A DNA stretch of 64,000 nucleotides from CALAGJ01 sp964293305 (GCA_964293305.1 CAXYYO010000005.1:1-64000), one strand, 5' to 3'; numbered from the stretch's first letter, positions 45,883 through 55,130 are shown. Numbers and translations are program-made. Notes: generated by a model from the letters alone, not told the origin.

Positions 45883-46512
45883 TTAATAGTACGATACGAC
45901 TATTTTTATATTTCTATCAAATGGCTTTGCTGCCACCGGGGGAACAAATTCTGTAATTGCAAGTTGGGTGTTTACGGGTTCGTCACCACTACTACTATAA
46001 TTAAAATTTACCAGATTACCAGCAGTATAAAATATAACTGCTCCGCTACCAGCCACAGGTGCTGTCCAAAACATTCTGATACGGCCATTAGGTAGCCGTT
46101 TTTTGTGTTCAACATACTGACGGCCTCCCCTAATAATAGATTGGGAATTCTTTTTCCAACCACTATAATTGTTTACAGGTGTTTCATCTTGTAAAGCTAC
46201 TGTAGTTTGGTAGCCATAATAAGGTGAACCAATTTTATTCTTCATGCGTATTTCAAATTCATACACTTTTTCTGGAATATAGCTATTTACCTTTTTTCGG
46301 GTACTAGTGTCAATCAGTGAAGTTACAATACTGCCCCCAAAACTGCCTCCCATGTGACAGGTGCCGCAGGTTTGCCCACCATTAAAAGGTGCTCCAGACA
46401 CAGTTAAATTCGAGGTAGCCTGGCCATCGGAATAGGAAGTAAAAATTGCAAATAAAGCACTACCTGTAAGAACAGTAAAAATTAAACGAATGGGGGATAT
46501 ACATTTTTTCAT
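45883..46512 (-). CDS. Exported mono-haem protein of the choice-of-anchor V type
   Basis: 209 residues. Signal peptide (FTVLTGSALFAIFTSYSDG), one c-type haem motif CGTCH (Cys49, Cys52, His53) near the N-terminus, then a beta-sandwich (KVYEFEIRMKN, WKKNSQSIIRGGRQYVEHKK, GSGAVIFYTAGNLVNFNYSSSGDE) typical of choice-of-anchor V/reeler-like domains. Convergent with the di-haem peroxidase gene, 22 bases between the stops. It could exchange electrons with it, which is inference. Confidence 0.75.
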   Translation of the reverse strand: MKKCISPIRLIFTVLTGSALFAIFTSYSDGQATSNLTVSGAPFNGGQTCGTCHMGGSFGGSIVTSLIDTSTRKKVNSYIPEKVYEFEIRMKNKIGSPYYGYQTTVALQDETPVNNYSGWKKNSQSIIRGGRQYVEHKKRLPNGRIRMFWTAPVAGSGAVIFYTAGNLVNFNYSSSGDEPVNTQLAITEFVPPVAAKPFDRNIKIVVSYY

Positions 46513-46645
46513 ATACTAGTAATAAAGCCAATTATTTGGCAATCATTGGCACAAATTCACAACACATGATTAGAGAACTATTTTAATACTTTTTAAAAAA
46601 GAGAACATTTAATTGTGGACTCATAAAATGAATAGAGGAAATAAC

Positions 46646-46906
46646 TTAATTACTGTAAACAAACTTTATGACCAATAACAGAAATATAAGGAGTATCAGT
46701 ATTACGAAGCTCAACTTATTTTGAAGAACTTTAAGCTTCATACTTTTACTTGAATCAGAATTATATATACTATTTGAACTAAAATAAAAAAACCTTTTTA
46801 CTGTTTTGTATGATGTTGCATTTTTGAAATAAAAAATTTTGATACCAAAAAGTAAGAGTAAAATGCCCAATACGATATATGTAAGAAAAATCATTTTGTA
46901 ATCCAT
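46646..46906 (-). CDS. Small hydrophobic protein of unknown function
   Basis: 86 residues with two predicted membrane helices (about 6-27 and 67-84) separated by a polar, Ser/Lys-rich loop. No family recognised. Coding status rests on length and membrane composition only; it could be spurious in this AT-rich region. Confidence 0.4.
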   Translation of the reverse strand: MDYKMIFLTYIVLGILLLLFGIKIFYFKNATSYKTVKRFFYFSSNSIYNSDSSKSMKLKVLQNKLSFVILILLIFLLLVIKFVYSN

Positions 46907-47194
46907 ATAGAATTATTTATATGTATTTATTTTTATAAATATTTTACATAACATTTTTGATTCCTCGAAAATAATAGAAGATAAAAAATTTAATTATGTC
47001 TAATCAAATAAAATCACGATTTCTTATAAATAAGCATTTTCCAAGATTTAATACACAGTACACTTAATTCTTCTAATAAATGAAAATGCTCTTAAGATAT
47101 TTCGAATGCAAAGATGAGCAGTACATTCTCTAATAATGTACATAAAATATTATCTTATTGTGAATTCGCATTAACTGTATTAGGACTAGCTAAC
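46907..47194. other. Intergenic region before the TonB receptor
   Basis: AT-rich, no gene. A short inverted repeat GTACATT/AATGTAC lies at 47121-47141. The regulatory array starts at 47195. Confidence 0.45.
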
Positions 47195-47235
47195 TAACTA
47201 TTCCATAACATTTAGTTAACTATTCCATAACATTA
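47195..47235 (+). promoter_or_regulatory. Four TAAC units at 11-bp steps (PHO-box-like operator candidate)
   Basis: TAAC occurs at 47195, 47206, 47217 and 47228, exactly 11 bases apart, as TAACTATTCCA, TAACATTTAGT, TAACTATTCCA and TAACATTAAAA. The same array is also an 18-base unit repeated at 22-base spacing (TAACTATTCCATAACATT). PhoB-type regulators bind 11-bp direct repeats (about 7 conserved plus 4 spacer), which this geometry matches. It ends about 28 bases before the TAACTTTG -7 box, roughly where a -33 element would lie, and no TTG -33 box is present. Confidence 0.6.
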
Positions 47236-47262
47236 AAAAAAAGTAGATAGCATACACGATTT

Positions 47263-47270
47263 TAACTTTG
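47263..47270 (+). promoter_or_regulatory. -7 promoter box of the TonB receptor gene
   Basis: TAACTTTG, an exact TAnnTTTG match, 14 bases before the ATG. No -33 TTG at the usual distance; the PHO-box-like array occupies that region. Confidence 0.5.
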
Positions 47271-47284
47271 CGGCAAATTTTTTT

Positions 47285-50116
47285 ATGAGTGCAAAATTCA
47301 TTTTTCTATTCCCTCTTCTTATGTTTTGTTCTATTGCATCGATAGCACAAAGTGGTGTCTTAACAGGCAAAATTACTGACGCCTCAACTGGCCAAAAATT
47401 GACCGGGGCTACAGTAATCATAAGTAATCTTAACAAAAAAACAAGCAGTGATCTTGACGGTGCTTATACATTTAACAATCTAACACCAGGAATCTATACA
47501 CTACAAGTAACTTACGTAGGTTATGAGTTAAAAGAAATAGCCGGGGTGGAAGTAAAGGGTGGCACTGTTAATAATTTTGATGTAAATCTTGCACTATCAT
47601 CTAAAAATAATCTAGAAACAGTTGTAGTAAAGTCGGAAGCACGGAAAGAAACACTCAATTCCACACTCAATGTGCGGCGCAATTCGTCTGTTGTTTCAGA
47701 CATTATCAGTGCTGAACAAATCCGCAAATCTCCAGACCGCAATGTTGGTGATGTGTTGAAAAGGGTGAGCGGTACGAGTATTCAGGATAATAAGTTTGTA
47801 GTTGTACGTGGCATGAATGACCGCTATAATGAGGCCCTTTTAAATGGCGCACTTTTACCTAGTACAGAACCAGATCGTAAAACATTTTCATTTGATATTT
47901 TTCCTTCTGACATAGTTGATAATATTACAGTAATAAAAAGTGCTTTGCCTGAATTACCTGGCAGTTTTGCTGGAGGATTGATTCAAGTAAATCTCAAAGA
48001 AATACCAGGGAAGAGTTTTTTTAGTATTAAGGGAAGTCTAGGTTATAATACTATTAGTACCGGCGATATTTCTTATAATGATGGTGGAGGCCGGAATTTG
48101 CTAGGACAAGACAATGGCACAAGAGGCATATATGAGGGATTTCCTTCTAGTGAAGTTTACAATAGTTTTTCAGAGGGAAAAAAGCAGAAATATGCACAAA
48201 GTTTGGGAAATAACTGGGGTGTTGAATCTCGAACTGCACCTGTAAACAATTCCTATAGTTTGAGTGGTGGTTTTAATTTCAGTGCTAATGAGGGTTATCC
48301 ACGGATTGGAGGTATTTTTTCAATCAGTCATATTGAAAATTTTCGATTTTCTTCAAACAAGGTAAATTCTTATACATGGGATCCAAATACCCCTGACTCC
48401 AATGCCACTGATGCACCTGTGAGTCTATTTCAAGATAGTGTGTATAGTAGAAATATCCTTAATAGCGGCTTAGCAAATTTTTCATTACGTATAAGCCCAA
48501 ATCATAAATTCTTTTTTAATAATTTATACACTGTTACCTCAAATTCTCAGACAAGTATTAGAAATGGCACTAGTGCTGCTATATATGATTATGAGGCACC
48601 ATATAGAGGTTATGCACATTACTTCCAGGATAACAGATTTTATAATACACAACTTGGTGGGGAGCATTTTATTCCAAAAGCAAAAATTAGGATGCGTTGG
48701 TTAGGCTACTATACAGATTATAAACGCAATGTACCCAACTACCGTCAGATGGTTTATGCTGCAAGAGATTCTTCGTCTCCTTTTGAAGCATATCTATCAA
48801 CTTCTACCGCACCATCTACTTTGGCAGGAGGTGTTAGGTTTGATTGGATTACTACGGACATTGACCGTGGTATCAATATAGATCTTAGCAAACAATTTAC
48901 ACTCTTTGAAAATTTACAGACAATAAAGGCTGGCTTTGGACACCACTTCAACAATAGACTCAGGGATGGCCGCTATCAAACAATTAGCAGGACCAACAAT
49001 AGTGATTTTAATAATAATCTTTTCTACCTTGATATTGATAATATTTTTAATGCTGAAAATTTTAATAACAAAACTGGTTTTATCTTAAATGATATTAATC
49101 AGCCACAGTGGTTTTTTTATGATGGTTCAATACGCAATACAACAGCATATTTGATGTTAGATAATAAAATAACAGAAAAACTCAGACTTGCTTGGGGTGT
49201 ACGTATGGAGGATTATCGCAATATTGTAAACAGTTTTAATGGCAATTCCCTCCCCATTACAGTTGACTCTTCATTTTTAAATTTCTTACCATCTGCTAAT
49301 TTAGTTTATAATGTTTTGCCAAAAGCCAACCTAAGATTAAGTTTCAGCCAAACTGTGGTAAGGCCACAGTATCGTGAATTATCTGCAGGACTCTTTTATG
49401 ACTTCTTTCAAAATACAACATTTTTTGGTTCACCACTTACTCAGACAAGTATTAATAACTACGAAATACGTTGGGAACAGTTTTTCAATAACGGACAGTA
49501 CTATAGTGTAAGTGGATACTATAAAAATTTCAAAGATGCCATAGAACAGGTGCTAACACAGAGTGGTACACTTACCAGAAGTGCCACTTGGTATAATGTG
49601 CCCGAAGCAAATAATTATGGAGTTGAACTTGAGTTTAGAAAAAACTTTGACTTCTTAGGCGAAACATTCAAAAACTTATTTTTCTATACTAATTTATCTC
49701 TTATACGCAGTAGAGTAGATACTCGCAATGTAGGCTTAGCCCTTGATTCTATAACGAGGCCTCTACAAGGTCAGTCACCATTTATTGTAAATCTTTCCTT
49801 ACAATACAGTAGTTCAAATAGTGGTTTGAATTTTTCTCTTTTATATAACCAAGTTGGAGATAGAATTGTATTCGTAGGTGGAATTCAAGATGCAGCTATA
49901 TGGGAGCGTCCACATGCATTGCTTGACTTTAAAATTAGTAAAACCTTTATGAAAAATGGACTTGTAGAATTTACACTGGGTGACATATTGCATAACAATG
50001 ATTTTTGGTTTTGGGATTTGAATGATAATAGAACTTTCAATAAAGGCTATGATCCTTCAATACAGTCACAAAGTTTTGGTCTCAATGCTTCCTTAGCGGT
50101 AAGTTATCGGTTTTAA
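47285..50116 (+). CDS. TonB-dependent outer membrane receptor
   Basis: 943 residues. Signal peptide (LFPLLMFCSIASIAQ), carboxypeptidase-regulatory-like domain (about 23-105, GVLTGKITDASTGQKLTGA), plug domain (about 125-230, RKSPDRNVGDVLKRVSGTSI, VVRGMNDRYNEALLNGA) and a 22-stranded barrel ending NASLAVSYRF with terminal Phe. It imports a ligand too large for porins, driven by TonB-ExbBD. No SusD partner is adjacent. The PHO-box-like array upstream and the PhoD gene downstream suggest a phosphorus compound, which is inference. Confidence 0.9.
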   Translation: MSAKFIFLFPLLMFCSIASIAQSGVLTGKITDASTGQKLTGATVIISNLNKKTSSDLDGAYTFNNLTPGIYTLQVTYVGYELKEIAGVEVKGGTVNNFDVNLALSSKNNLETVVVKSEARKETLNSTLNVRRNSSVVSDIISAEQIRKSPDRNVGDVLKRVSGTSIQDNKFVVVRGMNDRYNEALLNGALLPSTEPDRKTFSFDIFPSDIVDNITVIKSALPELPGSFAGGLIQVNLKEIPGKSFFSIKGSLGYNTISTGDISYNDGGGRNLLGQDNGTRGIYEGFPSSEVYNSFSEGKKQKYAQSLGNNWGVESRTAPVNNSYSLSGGFNFSANEGYPRIGGIFSISHIENFRFSSNKVNSYTWDPNTPDSNATDAPVSLFQDSVYSRNILNSGLANFSLRISPNHKFFFNNLYTVTSNSQTSIRNGTSAAIYDYEAPYRGYAHYFQDNRFYNTQLGGEHFIPKAKIRMRWLGYYTDYKRNVPNYRQMVYAARDSSSPFEAYLSTSTAPSTLAGGVRFDWITTDIDRGINIDLSKQFTLFENLQTIKAGFGHHFNNRLRDGRYQTISRTNNSDFNNNLFYLDIDNIFNAENFNNKTGFILNDINQPQWFFYDGSIRNTTAYLMLDNKITEKLRLAWGVRMEDYRNIVNSFNGNSLPITVDSSFLNFLPSANLVYNVLPKANLRLSFSQTVVRPQYRELSAGLFYDFFQNTTFFGSPLTQTSINNYEIRWEQFFNNGQYYSVSGYYKNFKDAIEQVLTQSGTLTRSATWYNVPEANNYGVELEFRKNFDFLGETFKNLFFYTNLSLIRSRVDTRNVGLALDSITRPLQGQSPFIVNLSLQYSSSNSGLNFSLLYNQVGDRIVFVGGIQDAAIWERPHALLDFKISKTFMKNGLVEFTLGDILHNNDFWFWDLNDNRTFNKGYDPSIQSQSFGLNASLAVSYRF

Positions 50117-50140
50117 ACAATACAATTAAAACTTATGTGA

Positions 50141-50171
50141 AGCAGGCCATTCAAATGACCTGCTTTTTTTT
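50141..50171 (+). terminator. Rho-independent terminator after the TonB receptor
   Basis: AGCAGG...CCTGCT with a continuing CAT/ATG arm and one C-A mismatch, followed by about eight T residues. Confidence 0.85.
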
Positions 50172-50374
50172 GCTGAAATTTTTATATCCATATCAGGTAA
50201 GTTTGGACACCTCATTCTCTTTCGATGTATTTCCTTTTCATTATTGTATACTGTATTAAAAGACCTACTAATGCTATGTTTATATCAATAACCCCCTTTA
50301 AAACTTTGTATCTATTGTATTAAAAATTTACACAATCTTCATTTGAGGATAATAGATGCTTTTAGTGTGAGGTG
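50172..50374. other. Intergenic stretch before phoD
   Basis: AT-rich with no gene. TATTAA, TACACA, TCATTT and TAATAG at 50318, 50329, 50339 and 50350 are loosely periodic but too degenerate to call an operator. Confidence 0.3.
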
Positions 50375-50382
50375 TAAATTTG
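50375..50382 (+). promoter_or_regulatory. -7 promoter box of phoD
   Basis: TAAATTTG matches TAnnTTTG, 13 bases before the ATG at 50396. Confidence 0.5.
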
Positions 50383-50395
50383 TAAAAAAAAATTA

Positions 50396-52270
50396 ATGAA
50401 ATATTTATTTCTACTTTGTACATTTTTTGCCTCCAATGTACTTTCAGCTCAGGATACCACACACAATGTTTTAGCTTTGAACGAATGTGGTGCCCCATTC
50501 TATCATGGCGTAGCTTCAGGCGATCCGCTTACGGATCGTGTTATTATTTGGACAAGGGTTACACCGGAAACGATTCAATCCGCACCAGTTAATGTACGTT
50601 GGCGTGTATGCAGGGATACAGGCATGACTCAGATAGTGAAGACGGGTACAATTACTACAAATGAATCAGTCGATTATACAGTAAAAATTGACGTGATTGG
50701 TTTAAGACCAAATACCTATTACTACTATGATTTTGAAACGAATGGCAGATATTCTGTGAGGGGTCGTACACACACCATACCAGCTACTGGCATAACCACT
50801 CGTCGTTTTGCAACTGTAAGTTGTAGCAATTGGGAAGATGGATATTTCAATGCATATAACAGAATTACAAATAGAAATGATGTAGAAGCTGTAATATGTC
50901 TTGGTGATTATATCTATGAATACAAAACCGGTCAATTTGGGTCTGGCATTGAAGGACGTAAAAATGAGCCAGTAAATGAAATTGTAACACTGCAAGATTA
51001 TCGTACACGCTATTCGCAATATCGTTTAGATCATGACCTTACAGAATGCCACCAACAATATCCTTGGATGTTTGTATGGGATGATCATGAATTTGCTAAT
51101 GATGCCTATTTGAATGGCGCTGAAAATCATCAACCGGGCCAAGAGGGTAGTTGGCAAACTCGTAAAAACAATGCCATAAAAGCATGGATGGAGTGGTTGC
51201 CTGTACGTACAATTGATACCGCAAACCTTTCCAAAATTTATCATAGTTTAAACTATGGCAATCTTATTAAATTCATTTTTTTAGACACCCGCATTTTTGC
51301 CCGCACCCAACAAGTAAGCGTACTAGACCCCGCATTAGACAATGAAAACAGGTATTTAATTGGCCAGCAGCAGATGGACTGGCTACTTAACGAGTTAAGT
51401 ACAAGTACAGCTAAATGGAATATTATATGCCAACAGGTAATGGTGGCTCCATTAACCGCTTTGGGTGTGCCGGTAAATACAGATTCGTGGGATGGATACC
51501 CGGCTGAAAGAGACCGACTCATACAAGGCCTTACTGACAGAAATATTAAGAATGCAGTTATCTTAACTGGCGATTTTCATACGGCTTGGGCCAATGACAT
51601 TCCGAAAGCGAATTACAATCCCTTTTTCCAAACGGGATCTGCTGCGGTTGAATTTGTAACTACAAGTGTAACTTCTCAAAACTTTAGTTTACCTATTGCG
51701 GAAGAAATTATACAAGTTCTTAATCCACATGTACGCTATGCTGACATCAAAAATCATGGTTATTTATTATTAAATGTAACAGACAAAAGAGTTACCGGGG
51801 AATGGTATTTTATGAATAATATTCGAACTAGAAATACCAATGAATATTTTGCAAAAGCCGGTTATGTTCAAGGTACCAGCAGAAAAGTTGAAACTAACAA
51901 TAAAAAAACTAGTAGTATAATTCCTCCTGCTGTTCCTGCACCAAAATGCCCTATTCAAGCATTCTCGAATATATCAGCACAAGTAAATGCAGAAAAAATA
52001 AGTAATACTAAAGATCTCCGCTTAATTAGCATTTATCCTAACCCGTTTAACGCTTTATTACAGACACAAATATTTTCTTATGAGGCTACAACAATAGAAC
52101 TGAATGTATATGATTTACAGGGCCAATTAGTATCTCATTTATTATTACCAAATTTAATAAAAGGCGTTAACTATATACAAGTAAATATACCAGAACTCAA
52201 GAGTGGGTTATTTAGTTTTATTTTCAGTACACCTTTAGGAACAATTAAAAAAATATTATTAAAGCAATAA
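50396..52270 (+). CDS. phoD: PhoD-family alkaline phosphatase with T9SS sorting domain
   Basis: 624 residues. Signal peptide (FLLCTFFASNVLSAQ), PhoD N-terminal domain (FYHGVASGDPLTDRVIIWTRV), then the metallophosphoesterase part: TVSCSNWEDGYFNAY, CLGDYIYEY, VWDDHEFANDAY, ILTGDFHTAW. The last 80 residues form a type IX secretion C-terminal sorting domain (ISIYPNPFNALLQTQIF, then LNVYDLQGQLVSHLLL), so export to the cell surface is predicted. It probably releases phosphate from organic esters. It lies 280 bases after the TonB receptor, with its own promoter. Confidence 0.9.
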   Translation: MKYLFLLCTFFASNVLSAQDTTHNVLALNECGAPFYHGVASGDPLTDRVIIWTRVTPETIQSAPVNVRWRVCRDTGMTQIVKTGTITTNESVDYTVKIDVIGLRPNTYYYYDFETNGRYSVRGRTHTIPATGITTRRFATVSCSNWEDGYFNAYNRITNRNDVEAVICLGDYIYEYKTGQFGSGIEGRKNEPVNEIVTLQDYRTRYSQYRLDHDLTECHQQYPWMFVWDDHEFANDAYLNGAENHQPGQEGSWQTRKNNAIKAWMEWLPVRTIDTANLSKIYHSLNYGNLIKFIFLDTRIFARTQQVSVLDPALDNENRYLIGQQQMDWLLNELSTSTAKWNIICQQVMVAPLTALGVPVNTDSWDGYPAERDRLIQGLTDRNIKNAVILTGDFHTAWANDIPKANYNPFFQTGSAAVEFVTTSVTSQNFSLPIAEEIIQVLNPHVRYADIKNHGYLLLNVTDKRVTGEWYFMNNIRTRNTNEYFAKAGYVQGTSRKVETNNKKTSSIIPPAVPAPKCPIQAFSNISAQVNAEKISNTKDLRLISIYPNPFNALLQTQIFSYEATTIELNVYDLQGQLVSHLLLPNLIKGVNYIQVNIPELKSGLFSFIFSTPLGTIKKILLKQ

Positions 52271-52300
52271 TAAGTTTGAAGTATTTGCAATTATATTACT

Positions 52301-52328
52301 TGGGCTAGCATTTTCGCTGGCCCTTTTT
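52301..52328 (+). terminator. Rho-independent terminator after phoD
   Basis: GGGCTAGC pairs with GCTGGCCC (one T-G), loop ATTTTC, followed by six T residues. Confidence 0.85.
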
Positions 52329-52538
52329 TGGGTAAATACATTAGCATAAAAAAATTCAATCAAAGCTGGAGTTTCAAATAATATTAATAAAAAGATAATA
52401 TTGATACTTAAATTCAATTGTGCAATCAGCTTTTTTTGCAAAACGCAAAATGTTATATAGAGCAATTGTACGTTTTACATTTTTGTATTTACACTATAGC
52501 CTACCCAAACTCGCATTCAATTTTGCTAAAAGAATAAA

Positions 52539-53000
52539 ATGACAAGAGATATTCGAGATTTTTTTCACATCAATTTAGACAGTTTACCTCACAATGATTT
52601 CAGCCAGCTAAATACAGGTAAAAACGAAGAAGTAAATAGAATCAATATTTTTCAAAAAAAACTTACAACACCTATTTTTAATTTATTTAAAATTATTGAA
52701 GTTGAGATATTGGAATTTGGTCAAAAAAATATCTATTTCAGGAATTATGAAATAGATAAAATTGAAATTAAAGATTTACGTGCATTAATTACACTTTTAT
52801 ACACATTTTACGGAAAAGATGATACTGGCAAAAGTGCTTTTAACGCAAAAGATAAATTTCAATTTTTATCAATTTTACATTCTCATAAATTTGGTAGAGA
52901 GTGGTCTATAGGTGATAAAATTGAAACCCCTGTTACGCTATTTCTTAACAGAGAAAAGAAAATATTTAGTTTGGGTATACTTGGCCTAAATCACATTTAA
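52539..53000 (+). CDS. Hypothetical protein between phoD and the T9SS beta-helix gene
   Basis: 153 residues, no signal peptide, predicted alpha/beta. Charged N-terminus (MTRDIRDFFHINLDSLP), a Lys/Ile/Phe-rich middle and FLNREKKIFSLGILGLNHI at the end. No family recognised. AT composition is higher than that of its neighbours. Coding is supported by a long uninterrupted frame and by protein-like composition; a role in the surrounding island is unknown. Confidence 0.5.
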   Translation: MTRDIRDFFHINLDSLPHNDFSQLNTGKNEEVNRINIFQKKLTTPIFNLFKIIEVEILEFGQKNIYFRNYEIDKIEIKDLRALITLLYTFYGKDDTGKSAFNAKDKFQFLSILHSHKFGREWSIGDKIETPVTLFLNREKKIFSLGILGLNHI

Positions 53001-53273
53001 CATACCCATCTTACTCAAATTCTTGGCTAAATATTCTTTTAATATTTTTCAAATATTTTTCGATTTTCTAAAATATAATTACCTGCCCGTGCTATTGTCT
53101 AAACATATTGGCTAAACATTTTTTCAAGTTGCTTAAAATCATAAAAGGGTCTCGTTTATATTTGATTGTTGGCACAATTATTTTTTAAAAAAACATAGTT
53201 AAATTCATTTTAAATCATAAAATGATTATACTTTATTTAAAATAATTCGAAGAAAAAAGTTTTAATAATTAAG
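53001..53273. other. AT-rich intergenic region before the T9SS beta-helix gene
   Basis: No coding frame or repeat family copy. It leads into the regulatory array at 53274. Confidence 0.4.
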
Positions 53274-53313
53274 TAACATTTTAGTAATATTTTGATAATA
53301 ATCTCATAACAAT
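53274..53313 (+). promoter_or_regulatory. Four TAAC/TAAT units at 11-bp steps (PHO-box-like operator candidate)
   Basis: TAACAT at 53274, TAATAT at 53285, TAATAA at 53296 and TAACAA at 53307, each exactly 11 bases apart and separated by T-rich 5-base spacers. This is the same period and core as the array at 47195. The downstream -7-like TATTTTG at 53344 stands about 37 bases from the last unit, similar to the 35 bases at the TonB receptor. Confidence 0.55.
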
Positions 53314-53365
53314 TTGTTGCAGTTATAGTCGTTCACTGACGCTTATTTTGCCAAAAATCATTTAT

Positions 53366-55072
53366 ATGTTTACAAAAAAATTTCGTATCGCATCAGTGAT
53401 GATTGCATTAGTTTTTTTGGGCACATCTGCATTTGCAGCAAATCCCAAAAAATACATTACATCAAACATTACTGCTAACACTTTCTGGGACAAGGACACA
53501 ACCTATGTACTTGGAAATTTAATCTATGTTACCAATAATTCAACTGTAACGGTTGAAGCTGGTACAGTTGTTTTTGGTTATGATGGTGTGCTCTTTAGTA
53601 AAGGTGGCCTTATCGTAACTAAGGGTTCTAAATTAGTAGCAATTGGATGTGAAAAATCTCCGATTGTATTTACTTCTGGTTTATCTACAAAAGCTCGTGG
53701 AGATTGGGCTGGTATCGTACTTTTAGGTAAAGCCACTGTTAACCAAATAGGTGGTGTTGCCAATATTGAAGGAATTGCACCATCAAGCAATACAGAGTAT
53801 GGTGGCGGATTGACTCCAGACGATAATGACAACAGCGGCACATTATCTTATGTTCGTATTGAATATGCTGGTGTGGCACTTTCACCAAACAATGAATTAA
53901 ATTCATTGACTATGGGTGGTGTTGGTCGTGGCACTACATTAGATCATATCATGATTAGTTTTGCTAATGATGATGCTTTCGAATGGTTTGGTGGTACAGT
54001 AAATGCAAAATATTTAGTTACTTACAGTACACTAGATGATGATTTCGATACAGATAATGGATTCAGTGGTATGATACAGTATGGTGTTGTTTTACGTGAT
54101 CCAGCTATTGCTGACGTTTCAGGTTCACAAGGTTTTGAAAGCGATAATGATGCTTCTGCTTCTACAAACTTACCTCAGACTAAGGCTACTTTCAGTAACA
54201 TAACAGTATCAGCGGGTGGAGATACTACAACAAACTCATTATTCCGTAATGGTGCTTTAATTCGTCGTTATAGCCACATGAATTTATACAATTCAATATT
54301 AATGGGTTTCCCAACAGGAATCACGATTGATGCTAATAGTAAAATTGCTCCTAATACATTTACCAATGTTACTACTGACACAATGATTAGAAGTAATATT
54401 TTTGGCGTATATGCAATGGGAACTAAAAGAATAGCTACTGCAGGTCCTGCTGGTGACAGTGCAGTTATCCAGTTACTACGTGATAATGCTGACAACCGTT
54501 TTTATCAAGGTAATGCTCAAATTTTACTTCGTTTTCCTTACAGAAAAACAACTACAAAGGGACCAGATATGCGTCCAAATAAAACTTTAGGTTCTCCTGC
54601 GACTACAGGTTATGACTATAGCTATCCTGCGTTAGCAGATGCTTTCTTCGAAAAAACAGGAAAATTTGTTGGTGCAATGGGTGCTAAAGGAACTGACGAT
54701 TGGACAAAAGGAAACGGTGTAACATGGTGGGTACAGTGGAATCCTAAAAATTTAGATTATTCTATCGCTCAAGGTACAGGTTGTGGTCCTATTCCTCCTT
54801 CTGCTATAGCTAATTCTATTCAGCCTGAGGTTTTAGTAAGTGTAAGCCCTAATCCAAACAGTGGTGTGTTTACAGTTAATACTAAAAACTTCAAATCAAC
54901 TCAATTAACTATCACAATTGCAGATATCAATACTGGTAATATTGTTTATACATCTAAAATAAACAATAATGGTACAAACCGTATTGTTACTAATATTCCT
55001 GCAGGATACTATGTAGTAAAAGTTATGGATGGCAATACTTTTGCTAGTACAAAAATTAATGTAATTCGCTAA
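53366..55072 (+). CDS. Exported right-handed beta-helix protein with T9SS sorting domain
   Basis: About 568 residues from the ATG at 53366 (an in-frame TTG at 53348 is not preferred). Signal peptide (IALVFLGTSAFAA), then beta-helix-like repeats (GNLIYVTNNSTVTVEAGTVV, GGLIVTKGSKLVAIG, SPIVFTSGLS, GTTLDHIMISFANDDAFEWF) and a C-terminal type IX sorting domain (VSVSPNPNSGVFTVNTKNF ... KVMDGNTFASTKINVIR). Surface-exported; ligand unknown. Its promoter region has the array seen before the TonB receptor, and a terminator follows. Confidence 0.8.
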   Translation: MFTKKFRIASVMIALVFLGTSAFAANPKKYITSNITANTFWDKDTTYVLGNLIYVTNNSTVTVEAGTVVFGYDGVLFSKGGLIVTKGSKLVAIGCEKSPIVFTSGLSTKARGDWAGIVLLGKATVNQIGGVANIEGIAPSSNTEYGGGLTPDDNDNSGTLSYVRIEYAGVALSPNNELNSLTMGGVGRGTTLDHIMISFANDDAFEWFGGTVNAKYLVTYSTLDDDFDTDNGFSGMIQYGVVLRDPAIADVSGSQGFESDNDASASTNLPQTKATFSNITVSAGGDTTTNSLFRNGALIRRYSHMNLYNSILMGFPTGITIDANSKIAPNTFTNVTTDTMIRSNIFGVYAMGTKRIATAGPAGDSAVIQLLRDNADNRFYQGNAQILLRFPYRKTTTKGPDMRPNKTLGSPATTGYDYSYPALADAFFEKTGKFVGAMGAKGTDDWTKGNGVTWWVQWNPKNLDYSIAQGTGCGPIPPSAIANSIQPEVLVSVSPNPNSGVFTVNTKNFKSTQLTITIADINTGNIVYTSKINNNGTNRIVTNIPAGYYVVKVMDGNTFASTKINVIR

Positions 55073-55100
55073 TAAGTTTTTTTAATATAGCACAATGACT

Positions 55101-55130
55101 GCCCCTGCTTCTGCGGGGGCTTTCGCTTTT
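55101..55130 (+). terminator. Rho-independent terminator after the beta-helix gene
   Basis: GCCCCTGC pairs with GCGGGGGC (one T-G), loop TTCT, followed by TTTCGCTTTT. Confidence 0.85.

Noticed and set aside
47121..47141. Inverted repeat GTACATT/AATGTAC before the TonB receptor
   Set aside because: A seven-base repeat is too short to support an operator, and it is outside the array and promoter.
50318..50355. Loosely periodic TA-rich hexamers before phoD
   Set aside because: Spacings are 11, 10 or 11 and the core is not kept, so no more than expected in AT-rich DNA.
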